Shown here: positions 44,168-51,349 of the stretch, piece by piece | How positions within the stretch are numbered: the stretch's first letter is position 1 | Layout of the letters: each line of letters begins with the position of its first letter | From: Defluviitaleaceae bacterium | GTDB lineage: Bacteria; Bacillota; Clostridia; Lachnospirales; WQUN01 | Direction: 5' to 3' | Assembly (NCBI GenBank): GCA_009784025.1 | Contig: WQVK01000003.1 | Location: 1 to 64,000, forward strand | DNA length: 64,000 bases | Notes under the pieces: generated by a model | Seen by the model: the letters and a program-made list of their open reading frames with translations, nothing else | The model's database searches: none | What the model was told of the DNA's origin: nothing | Made by a program: the position numbers and the translations under genes

Positions 44168-44577
44168 TATACCCGCCCCAAAATCATAAACGAAACCAGC
44201 AGCCCGTAAATAGCAATGCCTTCTGCCATGGCCACAAAAATCATAGCCTTGCCAAAGTTATTTTCATTCTCGCTGATAGCCCCAATAGCCGCCGCAGCCG
44301 CAGAACTTACCGCAATGCCAGTGCCCACAGCTCCAAGCCCGGTGGCCAAAGCCGCCGCAATAAAAGCCGCAGCCACATTAACATCCCCCGCGCCCCCAGC
44401 AACCTCCGCCCCAAGTACCCGCCCAGAGAAAATCAAAGAAGCCGCCACCAAAAAAACCACCACAAACCCGCCAACATTTAACCCCAACGCGAGTTTCCCC
44501 CGCCTGCGCCCCCCAAGATAAAAATAGCCAAGCGGCAAAAAAAACACCAAAGCAAACAAAAATAAAATAATTGCCAT
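44167..44577 (-). CDS. atpK: V-type ATPase subunit K (proteolipid c ring)
   Basis: 136 residues from ATG 44577, preceded by GAGGTGCTAT (the track's start 12 nt earlier lacks a ribosome site). Four membrane segments are predicted. The second half holds VAAAFIAAALATGLGAVGTGIA and the ion-carrying Glu in FVAMAEGIAIYGLL. The first hairpin lacks an acidic residue, so one ion site per protomer is expected, as in other V-type K subunits. Whether H+ or Na+ is transported cannot be decided. Confidence 0.9.
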   Translation of the reverse strand: MAIILFLFALVFFLPLGYFYLGGRRRGKLALGLNVGGFVVVFLVAASLIFSGRVLGAEVAGGAGDVNVAAAFIAAALATGLGAVGTGIAVSSAAAAAIGAISENENNFGKAMIFVAMAEGIAIYGLLVSFMILGRV

Positions 44578-44589
44578 ATAGCACCTCAC

Positions 44590-44685
44590 ATTATATTTAA
44601 ACCGTTAGAGGCTCTGCCCCCGGCACCTCCAAAAACTTTAAAATCTTTTTGCTTCTTTTTTTTCAAAAAAAGAAAGGGGGTGCTG
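44590..44685. repeat. Family C repeat forming the end of atpI
   Basis: AACCGTTAGAGGCTCTGCCCCCGGCACCTCCAAAAACTTTAAAATC, followed by CTTTTTTTTCAAAAAAAGAAAGGGGGTGC. The last 15 or so codons of atpI (ending SFFEKKEAKRF) lie within this repeat, so the repeat sets the position of the stop codon. Confidence 0.6.
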
Positions 44686-46563
44686 GCTGGCCTGGAACTG
44701 CGCGTTCTGTTCGCCCAAGCGCCCAGGGGCGAAGGCCTGCGGCTTTATCTCCTCGCCGCCACCTGTGTAAAATCGGCTGAAAATTTCGTAGAAATCTAGG
44801 CGTAGGGCTTGGATGCCCACTAGCAGTCCTTCTATGCTTAAAACTAAGGCGTTGCCTAGTATGAATATTATGATATTTCCCATTCCGGCTGCGCCTTGGG
44901 CAAGCTGTAGTACCACATGCATCATGCCGGCATGGCTTATGGCGAATGCGCCCACTCGCACGAAAGATATTGTGTTGGTGGCGTAGGTTAGCAGGGTTTC
45001 GAAGGTTTCTATGGCGGTGCTGAATAGAAATTGGCCTACGCCGCCTGCTGGCAGGATTTTTTTGCCGGCCATTGCGTGGCCTAGCGGACGTTTTAAAGCC
45101 ACAAAAACCAGGGGAATGGCCGCAACTGTAGCCACCGCCCATGTAAAGCCCTGGCCGCCCACAAGCCGCAGCCCAAGCCATACCACGCCTGCGTAAAACA
45201 AAAACCCAGCCACCCCATTAGCACCAAACAATAAATCTTCGTAGCGGCGCTGGCGCAGGGCGTTATACATATAAAACAGCATGGCCAGCACTATAAGGAA
45301 AACCCCCAGTAACACCGCGAAGATAAGTGTCTGGTTGATACTGGCCACAGGGCGCATCCATAAAGCCGGCAAAATATCCTCCCGCCCAAAGATGCTGCCA
45401 TATAAAAACCCAAACACAACCGCGCTGCCGCCCACTACGGCCATGATTCCACCCAAGGCAAGCCCTTTATTATAATACAGAAACAGCCCCAACAGCCCTA
45501 TAACCAGCCCATGCCCCACATCCCCAAACATAAGCCCAAACAGTAGCGTGTAGGTAACTGCCAGCAGCGGCGTTGGGTCAACTTCGCCGTATTTTGGCAG
45601 GCCGTATAGCCTTGTAAAAAACTCGAACTGCCGGATTATTAACGGGTTTTTTAGCAGGGTTGGCGGGGTGGATTTTTCTTCTGGGAAAAGGGTTAGCACT
45701 GCTAGGTTGTCGTGAGTTATTTCTTCCTCTAGCTGCTTTGCGTCTGTGGCTGCCATCCAGCCCGCAAAACTGAATATCCGGCGATTTTTGCTTAGGGCGG
45801 CGTATTTTTTCACATCAAAGCTGGCGTATAAGCTTTGCACGCGCTGGCAAGCAATTGCCAGGCGTTGCGGCTTGAGGCCGGGCGTGATGTTTAAAAAAAT
45901 TTCTTGGGTTAGGCGGGTTACTTCTTTTTGCAGGGAATCATATTCTTGCTGCAGCCCGGCTAGGGGCTTCGGCGGCAGCTTTGCCGCTTCGAAACCCAGC
46001 GCCGCAAATATGGAGTCTATGCTGTTATAGTCTGAGGCGGGGGTAAAGTACGCCCCCCAAACCAGCTGGGCGTCGCGCTTAGCTGTTATGAAAATTATCC
46101 GGGAATCCTCTTGCATAAATTTTTCGTATTTTCGGTAATTTACCAGGCTCATGTTGCCTATTTTGCAATGGACGGCCTCTAGCCCCGCCAGGGCATGAAT
46201 GTTTAGCTGCGGGAAGTTTTCGTAGGTGGTTATATGGCTTGCGGTTTCTGCCAGCTGTGTTTCTAGCTGGCGCAGGCTCTGGTTGCGTTGCTCGTATGCT
46301 TGCATCACTGCCTCTACCAGATTAACCGCTTCTGACGCGGCCATTGGCCTATGGAAAATTGGCGGCGGAGGGATTAGCCCGGCCAGTTTTTCGGCCTTTT
46401 GTAGGGTGAGGGCATATGGGTTTAGCGAGATAAAGGGCTCTGTAATGCCCTGCCGCGCCGCAGGGCGCAGCTGGATATGATAGCGGCTTAGGTAGCGCTG
46501 TATCACATGGTTCATGCTACCGATATGCCCGGTTATGCTTATGTATTGCATTTTGGCTATCAT
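44638..46563 (-). CDS. atpI: V-type ATPase subunit I (a subunit)
   Basis: 641 residues. The N-terminal cytoplasmic half (about 1-330) is helical and contacts the stalk. The C-terminal half has seven or eight membrane helices. Family landmarks are LFGLMFGDVGHGLVIGLLG, the FETLLTYATNTISFVRVGAFAISHAGMM helix with the essential Arg (about residue 535), and LSIEGLLVGIQALRLDFYEIFSRFYTGGG. It forms the ion half-channels next to the K ring. The ATG follows AAAGGATGTGAGCGG. The C-terminal end is rich in Lys/Phe because it reads into a family C repeat. Confidence 0.94.
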   Translation of the reverse strand: MIAKMQYISITGHIGSMNHVIQRYLSRYHIQLRPAARQGITEPFISLNPYALTLQKAEKLAGLIPPPPIFHRPMAASEAVNLVEAVMQAYEQRNQSLRQLETQLAETASHITTYENFPQLNIHALAGLEAVHCKIGNMSLVNYRKYEKFMQEDSRIIFITAKRDAQLVWGAYFTPASDYNSIDSIFAALGFEAAKLPPKPLAGLQQEYDSLQKEVTRLTQEIFLNITPGLKPQRLAIACQRVQSLYASFDVKKYAALSKNRRIFSFAGWMAATDAKQLEEEITHDNLAVLTLFPEEKSTPPTLLKNPLIIRQFEFFTRLYGLPKYGEVDPTPLLAVTYTLLFGLMFGDVGHGLVIGLLGLFLYYNKGLALGGIMAVVGGSAVVFGFLYGSIFGREDILPALWMRPVASINQTLIFAVLLGVFLIVLAMLFYMYNALRQRRYEDLLFGANGVAGFLFYAGVVWLGLRLVGGQGFTWAVATVAAIPLVFVALKRPLGHAMAGKKILPAGGVGQFLFSTAIETFETLLTYATNTISFVRVGAFAISHAGMMHVVLQLAQGAAGMGNIIIFILGNALVLSIEGLLVGIQALRLDFYEIFSRFYTGGGEEIKPQAFAPGRLGEQNAQFQASQHPLSFFEKKEAKRF

Positions 46564-46598
46564 CCGCTCACATCCTTTGTATTTGGAACACGGTAGTT

Positions 46599-46713
46599 AT
46601 ACTAATTTCAAACTAGAACAATAAATTGGAGCGGCACCCTAAAACGCCGAGATAAGATGTTTTAGGGCAAACTTGCCGCGAACAATGAGGCGATTTTAAT
46701 TTAGGTTGGTATT
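46599..46713. repeat. Divergent family B element between atpC and atpI
   Basis: ATACTAATTTCAAACTAGAAC at the left and TTAGGTTGGTATTAA at the right, with inner CTAAAACGCC...GTTTTAGGG pairing. It is the sister of the copy at 25431. Its right edge supplies the TAA stop of atpC. It separates two genes that would normally be close together in the operon. Confidence 0.7.
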
Positions 46714-47386
46714 AAGCAATATTTCCTTTTCTGGTGTTTTCCATTATTGCGCTTATCTTCCTTGATTCTAGATATTTTTCAAACAAATACCCGCATAGGG
46801 GGATTATCGTATTTGGGTGCTTTCGGCTTTCATTGCGGTATTTTTGCTGCATGGCGGTGGCCAGCCTATGCTCTGCGTGGTTAAAATCTGGGAAAACACC
46901 GGCATATTTGCTGCCAGAAACCTCCTCTAGCAACCCGGAAACACCCTTGGTCATGGCCATTTTCTTAATAAACCCGCTGCCTAAGGGAATCAAATGCCCA
47001 AAAATCTCCTGGCCATCCACCCCAAAGCTATGCTTTAACCGGTACATCCACAGGATGTTGCGCAAATCTATTTCCATTGCCAAAATCGCCCCCAAAGCAT
47101 GGCCACGGGGGATTTCCCGCCATAGAGACAGGTAAAAATCTACGCCCATATCCCCTTCTGCAAGCCCATGCCCTAGCTTGGTTATGATGTTTTTCGCCCA
47201 CCGTTCATGTATGTGGCAGGCCAGCTTGCGGGCATCTTCTAGCACCGCAGCATGGCCGCAATGAGGGTTATCTCTTAGCCATATCTTCTGCCCAGCGGTG
47301 GCCATGCGAGTTAGGGCTTGGTAGCCTGCAGCGGTCAGCAGCCTTGCGGCCATTGCCCTTGCCTTCACATTAGCCGAGTACATCAT
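46712..47386 (-). CDS. atpC: V-type ATPase subunit C (d-type), short form
   Basis: 224 residues from ATG 47386 (GCGGGAGAAAATTTTCC in front); typical bacterial subunit C has about 320-340. The start MMYSANVKARAMAARLL, the middle EIDLRNILWMYRLK and the end PLCGYLFEKYLESRKISAI match the AC39/d family, which caps the rotor ring and connects V1 to VO. About one of the usual three helical repeats seems missing, and the C-terminus stops about ten residues early, inside a family B-like element. The start overlaps the preceding stalk gene by 17 bp. Confidence 0.82.
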   Translation of the reverse strand: MMYSANVKARAMAARLLTAAGYQALTRMATAGQKIWLRDNPHCGHAAVLEDARKLACHIHERWAKNIITKLGHGLAEGDMGVDFYLSLWREIPRGHALGAILAMEIDLRNILWMYRLKHSFGVDGQEIFGHLIPLGSGFIKKMAMTKGVSGLLEEVSGSKYAGVFPDFNHAEHRLATAMQQKYRNESRKHPNTIIPLCGYLFEKYLESRKISAIMENTRKGNIA

Positions 47387-47678
47387 GGAAAATTTTCTCC
47401 CGCCAGGTTTTTTTGTTTTCTGCCATGCTTTGCTTAAAGGCTTCCGCTTTTTCGGCAAAATTCGCTTCTATTTCCATTATGCGCTGGGCTAGGTCTGCCT
47501 CTGCGCTGCGGCTTATTTCTGCCATTTTGCTTTCTGCCTGGGCTTTAAGCTGTTTTATTTTGGCTGTTAGCTGAGTCTCTGCATCTTGCCGTTGGGCGGT
47601 TTTTTCCCGCAGCATGGCTTGCATTGCCTCTTGGGCATCTTGCTCGATTGCCAATAATTTACTGGTTATTTTATCCAT
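47370..47678 (-). CDS. V-type ATPase G/H-type stalk subunit
   Basis: 102 residues, almost wholly charged helix (AMLREKTAQRQDAETQLTAK, QAESKMAEISRSAEADLAQR), so a coiled coil is certain and a globular domain absent. This matches the G (NtpF/AtpH) subunit that pairs with subunit E in the peripheral stalk, and it lies first among the recognisable ATPase genes. No strong ribosome site is visible before ATG 47678. Confidence 0.75.
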   Translation of the reverse strand: MDKITSKLLAIEQDAQEAMQAMLREKTAQRQDAETQLTAKIKQLKAQAESKMAEISRSAEADLAQRIMEIEANFAEKAEAFKQSMAENKKTWREKIFHDVLG

Positions 47679-47710
47679 ATCTGCATTTTAACATCAATTG
47701 GAAAAAATTG

Positions 47711-48139
47711 CTAGTCCCCAAATGTAAGTTTCATTTTTTTTATGGCGCGGTAGCTAATCACATCCAAATGGTTGCGAAACTCCCCCATGCGAAAATTTAA
47801 ATACCCTTCAATATGTAAAACCCGGCTACCACGCAAAAACCCCTTTAACCGCTTGACTTCCCGCTGGTGTACAGGCGTGCCCTGCAGCCCAAGCGCCAGT
47901 TCCATAAGCTTGGGAGAATGGCCGTAAAGCGGGTTCTCCAGCGCCACAAGCTGCTGCAAAAACCCACAAACCCGCCCCACAACCTCTGTCGTATCCCCAT
48001 TCTCCCAGGCCAGCTGCACCCCAAAAACCTGCCCCCCACTACGCCACTTAGCCCACAACAGCCTAACCAGCCCAAAATCCCGAGCAAAATCATAAAGCTG
48101 CCTATCAAACCCAACAGTATAAATAGTGAGCCTCTTCAC
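47711..48139 (-). CDS. Unknown protein at the head of the V-ATPase operon
   Basis: 142 residues from GTG 48139 (AGGGGGCTGATTTAT in front). No family recognised with confidence. The end HIEGYLNFRMGEFRNHLDVIS resembles the FRLxxY segment of YtxC-like sporulation proteins, but the protein is about half that length. Trp- and Arg-rich start, no membrane segment. It lies 33 nt upstream of the stalk subunit gene on the same strand and is probably in the ATPase operon. Function open. Confidence 0.55.
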   Translation of the reverse strand: MKRLTIYTVGFDRQLYDFARDFGLVRLLWAKWRSGGQVFGVQLAWENGDTTEVVGRVCGFLQQLVALENPLYGHSPKLMELALGLQGTPVHQREVKRLKGFLRGSRVLHIEGYLNFRMGEFRNHLDVISYRAIKKMKLTFGD

Positions 48140-48219
48140 ATAAATCAGCCCCCTTCGTTGCGATATGGACTATTTTATGCGGGTTGCTTGTGTAAGTTAT
48201 CTTGTATAGTGAAATAATT

Positions 48220-48417
48220 TAAACCGTGGGGCTTCGCCCCACACCCCCTTCTTTTTTTGTAAAAAAAGAAGCAAAAAATTTTTAATTTTTTATTTGGGCA
48301 AGAATGGCGGATTTACAGGCTTCTCTTGGTTTCCATTGCTTGTAAAAGGGGCTTTTTGGCGTAAATGTGGTACCATACGGTACCATTTTCCCTGATTTAT
48401 GGTACCGTATGGTACCA
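48220..48417. repeat. Family C repeat and family D palindrome pair
   Basis: 48220-48290 is a family C unit (AACCGTGGGGCTTCGCCCCAC and TTTTTTGTAAAAAAAGAAGC). 48368-48385 (TGGTACCATACGGTACCA) and 48400-48417 (TGGTACCGTATGGTACCA) form a family D pair with 32-bp centre spacing. The pair lies about 50 bp upstream of the helD -35 box. Bases 48201-48215 read TTGTATAGTGAAATA, a family B end fragment. No gene in 48140-48528. Confidence 0.7.
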
Positions 48418-48469
48418 TTTTTTGTACTACTCCTATTAAAATGTCAGCATTTTTGCCGCTACTATAAAC

Positions 48470-48498
48470 TTGAAATTCATTCAAATCCATAGTATAAC
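48470..48498 (+). promoter_or_regulatory. Promoter for the HelD-like gene
   Basis: TTGAAA (48470-48475) and TATAAC (48493-48498) are 17 bp apart, 30 nt before the gene start. Good match to sigma-A. Confidence 0.7.
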
Positions 48499-48528
48499 AG
48501 TATTAGCTACATTTGAAGGAGATAATAT

Positions 48529-50649
48529 ATGCAAAATGAAGAGCTTAAGCTTTCGCAGGTTACAGATGTTATTATAGAGAAAATTTCTAGCCTCACGGAA
48601 GGGCTGGCAGGGAAGCGCGCAGAGGTACTAGACACCCATACGGCCATGTGGAAAGAAGCCCGAACAGTGTTGCGGGATTTTGATGATGTGGCAGATTTGA
48701 GCGTTTTTACAGAAGATTTAGCCCAAAGCCAGAAGCAGTACGCCCATACCAGCGTAGAGCTTAATAAGCTTAAAAAGATTTTGGGTTCCCCTTACTTTGC
48801 CCGTATAGATTTTTTGGAAGATGGAGAGCAGCCAGAGCAGATATATATCGGGCGGCATTCTGTGTACGAAGATAAGAAGTTGCTGTACCATGTTTACGAT
48901 TGGCGTGCGCCCATTTCGTCATTGTATTACGACCATGGTGTGGGGCGAGCGTCTTTTTTCGTGCCCGGCACAGGGGCAGAAATTGAGGGCGAAATCAGCC
49001 TAAAGCGGCAGTATCAGATAGAAAAAGGCAAGCTGGTATACATGTTTGACAACGAGCTGGCCGTAGATGATGAAATACTGCGGCGCGAGTTATCAAAAGC
49101 CAGCGACGCCCATATCAAGACGATTATAAACACCATACAGGCAGAACAAAACCGTGCCATCCGGGCGGATGCCTCCCATGTGCTGGTGCTGGGCGCGGCG
49201 GGCAGCGGCAAAACATCTGTGGGGCTGCATAGGCTGGCCTATTTGCTGTATCGCGACAGAGACAGCCTCACATCTGCCAAGGTACGTATTTTTTCGCCCA
49301 GCGCGGTTTTTTCGTCGTATATTGAAGGCATAATCCCAGAGCTTGGGGAAGAAGATGTGCTTAACCTAGACTTCCCATCACTGCTAGAAATGCAAAACAG
49401 CCGCCCATTTTTCGGGCTTTACGAGCAAATTGACTACCTAACAACGGCAAAAAAAGATGCCACCCGCCGCAACTGGCTACGCCATAAATGTTCGCCAGCC
49501 TTCCTAGACGCCCTAGAAACCTCTGTTGCAGGTTACAGCCCGGTTTTTGAAGACGTAACCTTCATCCAAGATATTGTCTGCCCGAAAGAGCGCTTAAGCG
49601 CTCTTTACCAAGACCGCACCGCCGCCAGCAACCTATCCGGTAAAACCAACCGGGTCACATCCTATGTACACCAGGCCTACGAAGAATATTTCAAGGCCAA
49701 CCGCGACAAAATCACCGCATTTTACGACAACCTCCACGACGACACCTTCAGCGACGACGAAATCCGCTCGAAGTTTGACCAAGAAAAAAGCATAGTATTC
49801 TCAGACCTTTTCAACCGCCTACAGCCCACCGCGAGGCGATTATATGAGCGACACCTACAAAACTGGGCAAAGGAACACGGCCTAGAAATGAAAATAAACC
49901 GCGATGCCCTAAAAATGGAAAAACTCTACTACGAAGACGCCCTAGCCCTAATGTACACAGATATCCTAATAGGCCGCATAAAACCAGACAAAAGCGTGCG
50001 CCACATCCTGCTAGACGAAGCCCAAGACCTAAGCCACCTACACCACCGCATACTAAAGCGCATGTACACAGCCAGCCATTTCACCGTATTGGCAGATACC
50101 AACCAAGCCCTGTACAGCGAAATAAACATCACCAACCCCAGCGAACTTACTTCCCTATACCCCCAAGCCAACCTATTCAAGCTAGAAAAAAGCTACCGCT
50201 CTACCTACGAAATAACCAACTTCGCAGCAAAATTCCTACCCAAAAGCGTAATGGAGCCAGGCGTATTCGCACGCCACGGCCAAGAACCAGCAATAATAAA
50301 AACCCAAAACCCATACGCCGCCATACTAGACATACTAGCAGAACTGCCAGGGGATTTTATGACAGCAGGCGTACTCTTGCCCACAGACATCGAAGCAAAA
50401 GCCTTTCACAAGCAGCTAAAATCCCTATGGCATAATCCGGCCCGCCCCGTACAACTAATCTCCGGCGAAACCCATACCTTCGCCCCAGGGGTAATGGTAA
50501 TGGCCGTACCCTACGCCAAAGGCCTGGAATTCGACGCTGTAATCTGCCCCGCCCACAACGCCCCAGCCCTACAAGGGGCAGATGGCCACAAGTTAATGTA
50601 CCTGATATGCACGCGCGCGTTGCATAGGTTGTATTTGTTAGAGCATTAA
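48529..50649 (+). CDS. helD: HelD-like UvrD/Rep-family helicase
   Basis: 706 residues. The N-terminal arm (about 1-90) is helical, as in HelD proteins that insert into RNA polymerase channels. Walker A GAAGSGKTSV lies at 222-229, after the QNRAIR segment that binds adenine. Walker B ILLDEAQDLSH, the motif YRSTYEITNF and a C-terminal KGLEFDAVI/TRALHRLY block follow. HelD removes RNA polymerase stalled on DNA and recycles it; some relatives confer rifampicin tolerance. Assignment to HelD against generic UvrD rests on the N-terminal arm and length. Single gene behind its own promoter, ribosome site GAAGGAGATAATAT. Confidence 0.88.
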   Translation: MQNEELKLSQVTDVIIEKISSLTEGLAGKRAEVLDTHTAMWKEARTVLRDFDDVADLSVFTEDLAQSQKQYAHTSVELNKLKKILGSPYFARIDFLEDGEQPEQIYIGRHSVYEDKKLLYHVYDWRAPISSLYYDHGVGRASFFVPGTGAEIEGEISLKRQYQIEKGKLVYMFDNELAVDDEILRRELSKASDAHIKTIINTIQAEQNRAIRADASHVLVLGAAGSGKTSVGLHRLAYLLYRDRDSLTSAKVRIFSPSAVFSSYIEGIIPELGEEDVLNLDFPSLLEMQNSRPFFGLYEQIDYLTTAKKDATRRNWLRHKCSPAFLDALETSVAGYSPVFEDVTFIQDIVCPKERLSALYQDRTAASNLSGKTNRVTSYVHQAYEEYFKANRDKITAFYDNLHDDTFSDDEIRSKFDQEKSIVFSDLFNRLQPTARRLYERHLQNWAKEHGLEMKINRDALKMEKLYYEDALALMYTDILIGRIKPDKSVRHILLDEAQDLSHLHHRILKRMYTASHFTVLADTNQALYSEINITNPSELTSLYPQANLFKLEKSYRSTYEITNFAAKFLPKSVMEPGVFARHGQEPAIIKTQNPYAAILDILAELPGDFMTAGVLLPTDIEAKAFHKQLKSLWHNPARPVQLISGETHTFAPGVMVMAVPYAKGLEFDAVICPAHNAPALQGADGHKLMYLICTRALHRLYLLEH

Positions 50650-50800
50650 AACCGTCAGAGGCTCCGCAGCTTTTCTGAAAAAAGGCCTGGCAAAAAGCTT
50701 TGATTTGGAATATTTTATCGCGAAAGATAAAGTTTTTGCCCCGCTTTTTTCAAAAAGCGGGTGGAGGTGTCGGAAGCAAAGCCTCTGACGGTTTTATTTG
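50645..50800. repeat. Family C pair after helD
   Basis: Two family C units face each other: AACCGTCAGAGGCTCCGCAGC at 50648 and GGAGGTGTCGGAAGCAAAGCCTCTGACGGTTTT at 50763-50796, with CTTTTTTCAAAAAGCGGG between them. The result is an imperfect 150-bp inverted repeat directly after the helD stop. It may end the helD transcript. Confidence 0.6.
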
Positions 50801-50859
50801 CATCTAATACATTTTCATCTTATAATGATACCATTACAAAAGCATAGGAGAGTGTAACT

Positions 50860-51348
50860 TTGGGAATTTGGGATATCGCTATTTTAGTGAGTGTTATTGT
50901 GGTAGCAATCGCGGTTGGGCTATATTTTCTTAACCGCTGGGCCGGCAAGAAGTCGCTTCAGCAGCAGCAGATGGTGGATACACATAAGCAGTCTGTACCC
51001 ATTTATGTGATTGATAAGAAAAAGGATAAGCTAACCAATGCTAATTTTCCTAAGGCGGTGCTGGATCAGATGCCAAGGATGGGTAAGCTTATGAAGATGC
51101 CGCTGGTTAAAGCAAAAATTGGCCCGCAAATTATGACTTTAATGTGCGACAAAGATGTCTACGCGGCCCTACCGGTGAAAAAAACCGTAACTGTAGAGCT
51201 GGCCGGCGCGTATATTGTAGGCATGAAGGGCATGAAAACTAAAATGCAAATGGAAGAAAGCCGCAAAGCCCGTCGCCGTGAAGGTGGCAGCGAAGGGTCT
51301 TCTTTAAGCTGGCATCAGAAAATAATTTCAAAGATTAAGGGGAATTGA
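50860..51348 (+). CDS. Small membrane-anchored hypothetical protein
   Basis: 162 residues from TTG 50860 (TAGGAGAGTGTAAC in front). One N-terminal membrane segment (IAILVSVIVVAIAVGLYFL) is followed by a soluble domain with several Lys-rich stretches and many Met (KLMKMPLVKAKIGPQIMTLM, MKGMKTKMQME). The C-terminal end is strongly basic. No domain is recognised. The stop is one base before the pgcA ATG, so co-transcription and coupling are likely. Confidence 0.75.
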   Translation: MGIWDIAILVSVIVVAIAVGLYFLNRWAGKKSLQQQQMVDTHKQSVPIYVIDKKKDKLTNANFPKAVLDQMPRMGKLMKMPLVKAKIGPQIMTLMCDKDVYAALPVKKTVTVELAGAYIVGMKGMKTKMQMEESRKARRREGGSEGSSLSWHQKIISKIKGN

Positions 51349-51349
51349 C

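Noticed and set aside
48290-48490. 66-aa minus ORF including WYRMVP segments
   Set aside because: It is made by translating the family D palindromes; no ribosome site and no conservation expected.
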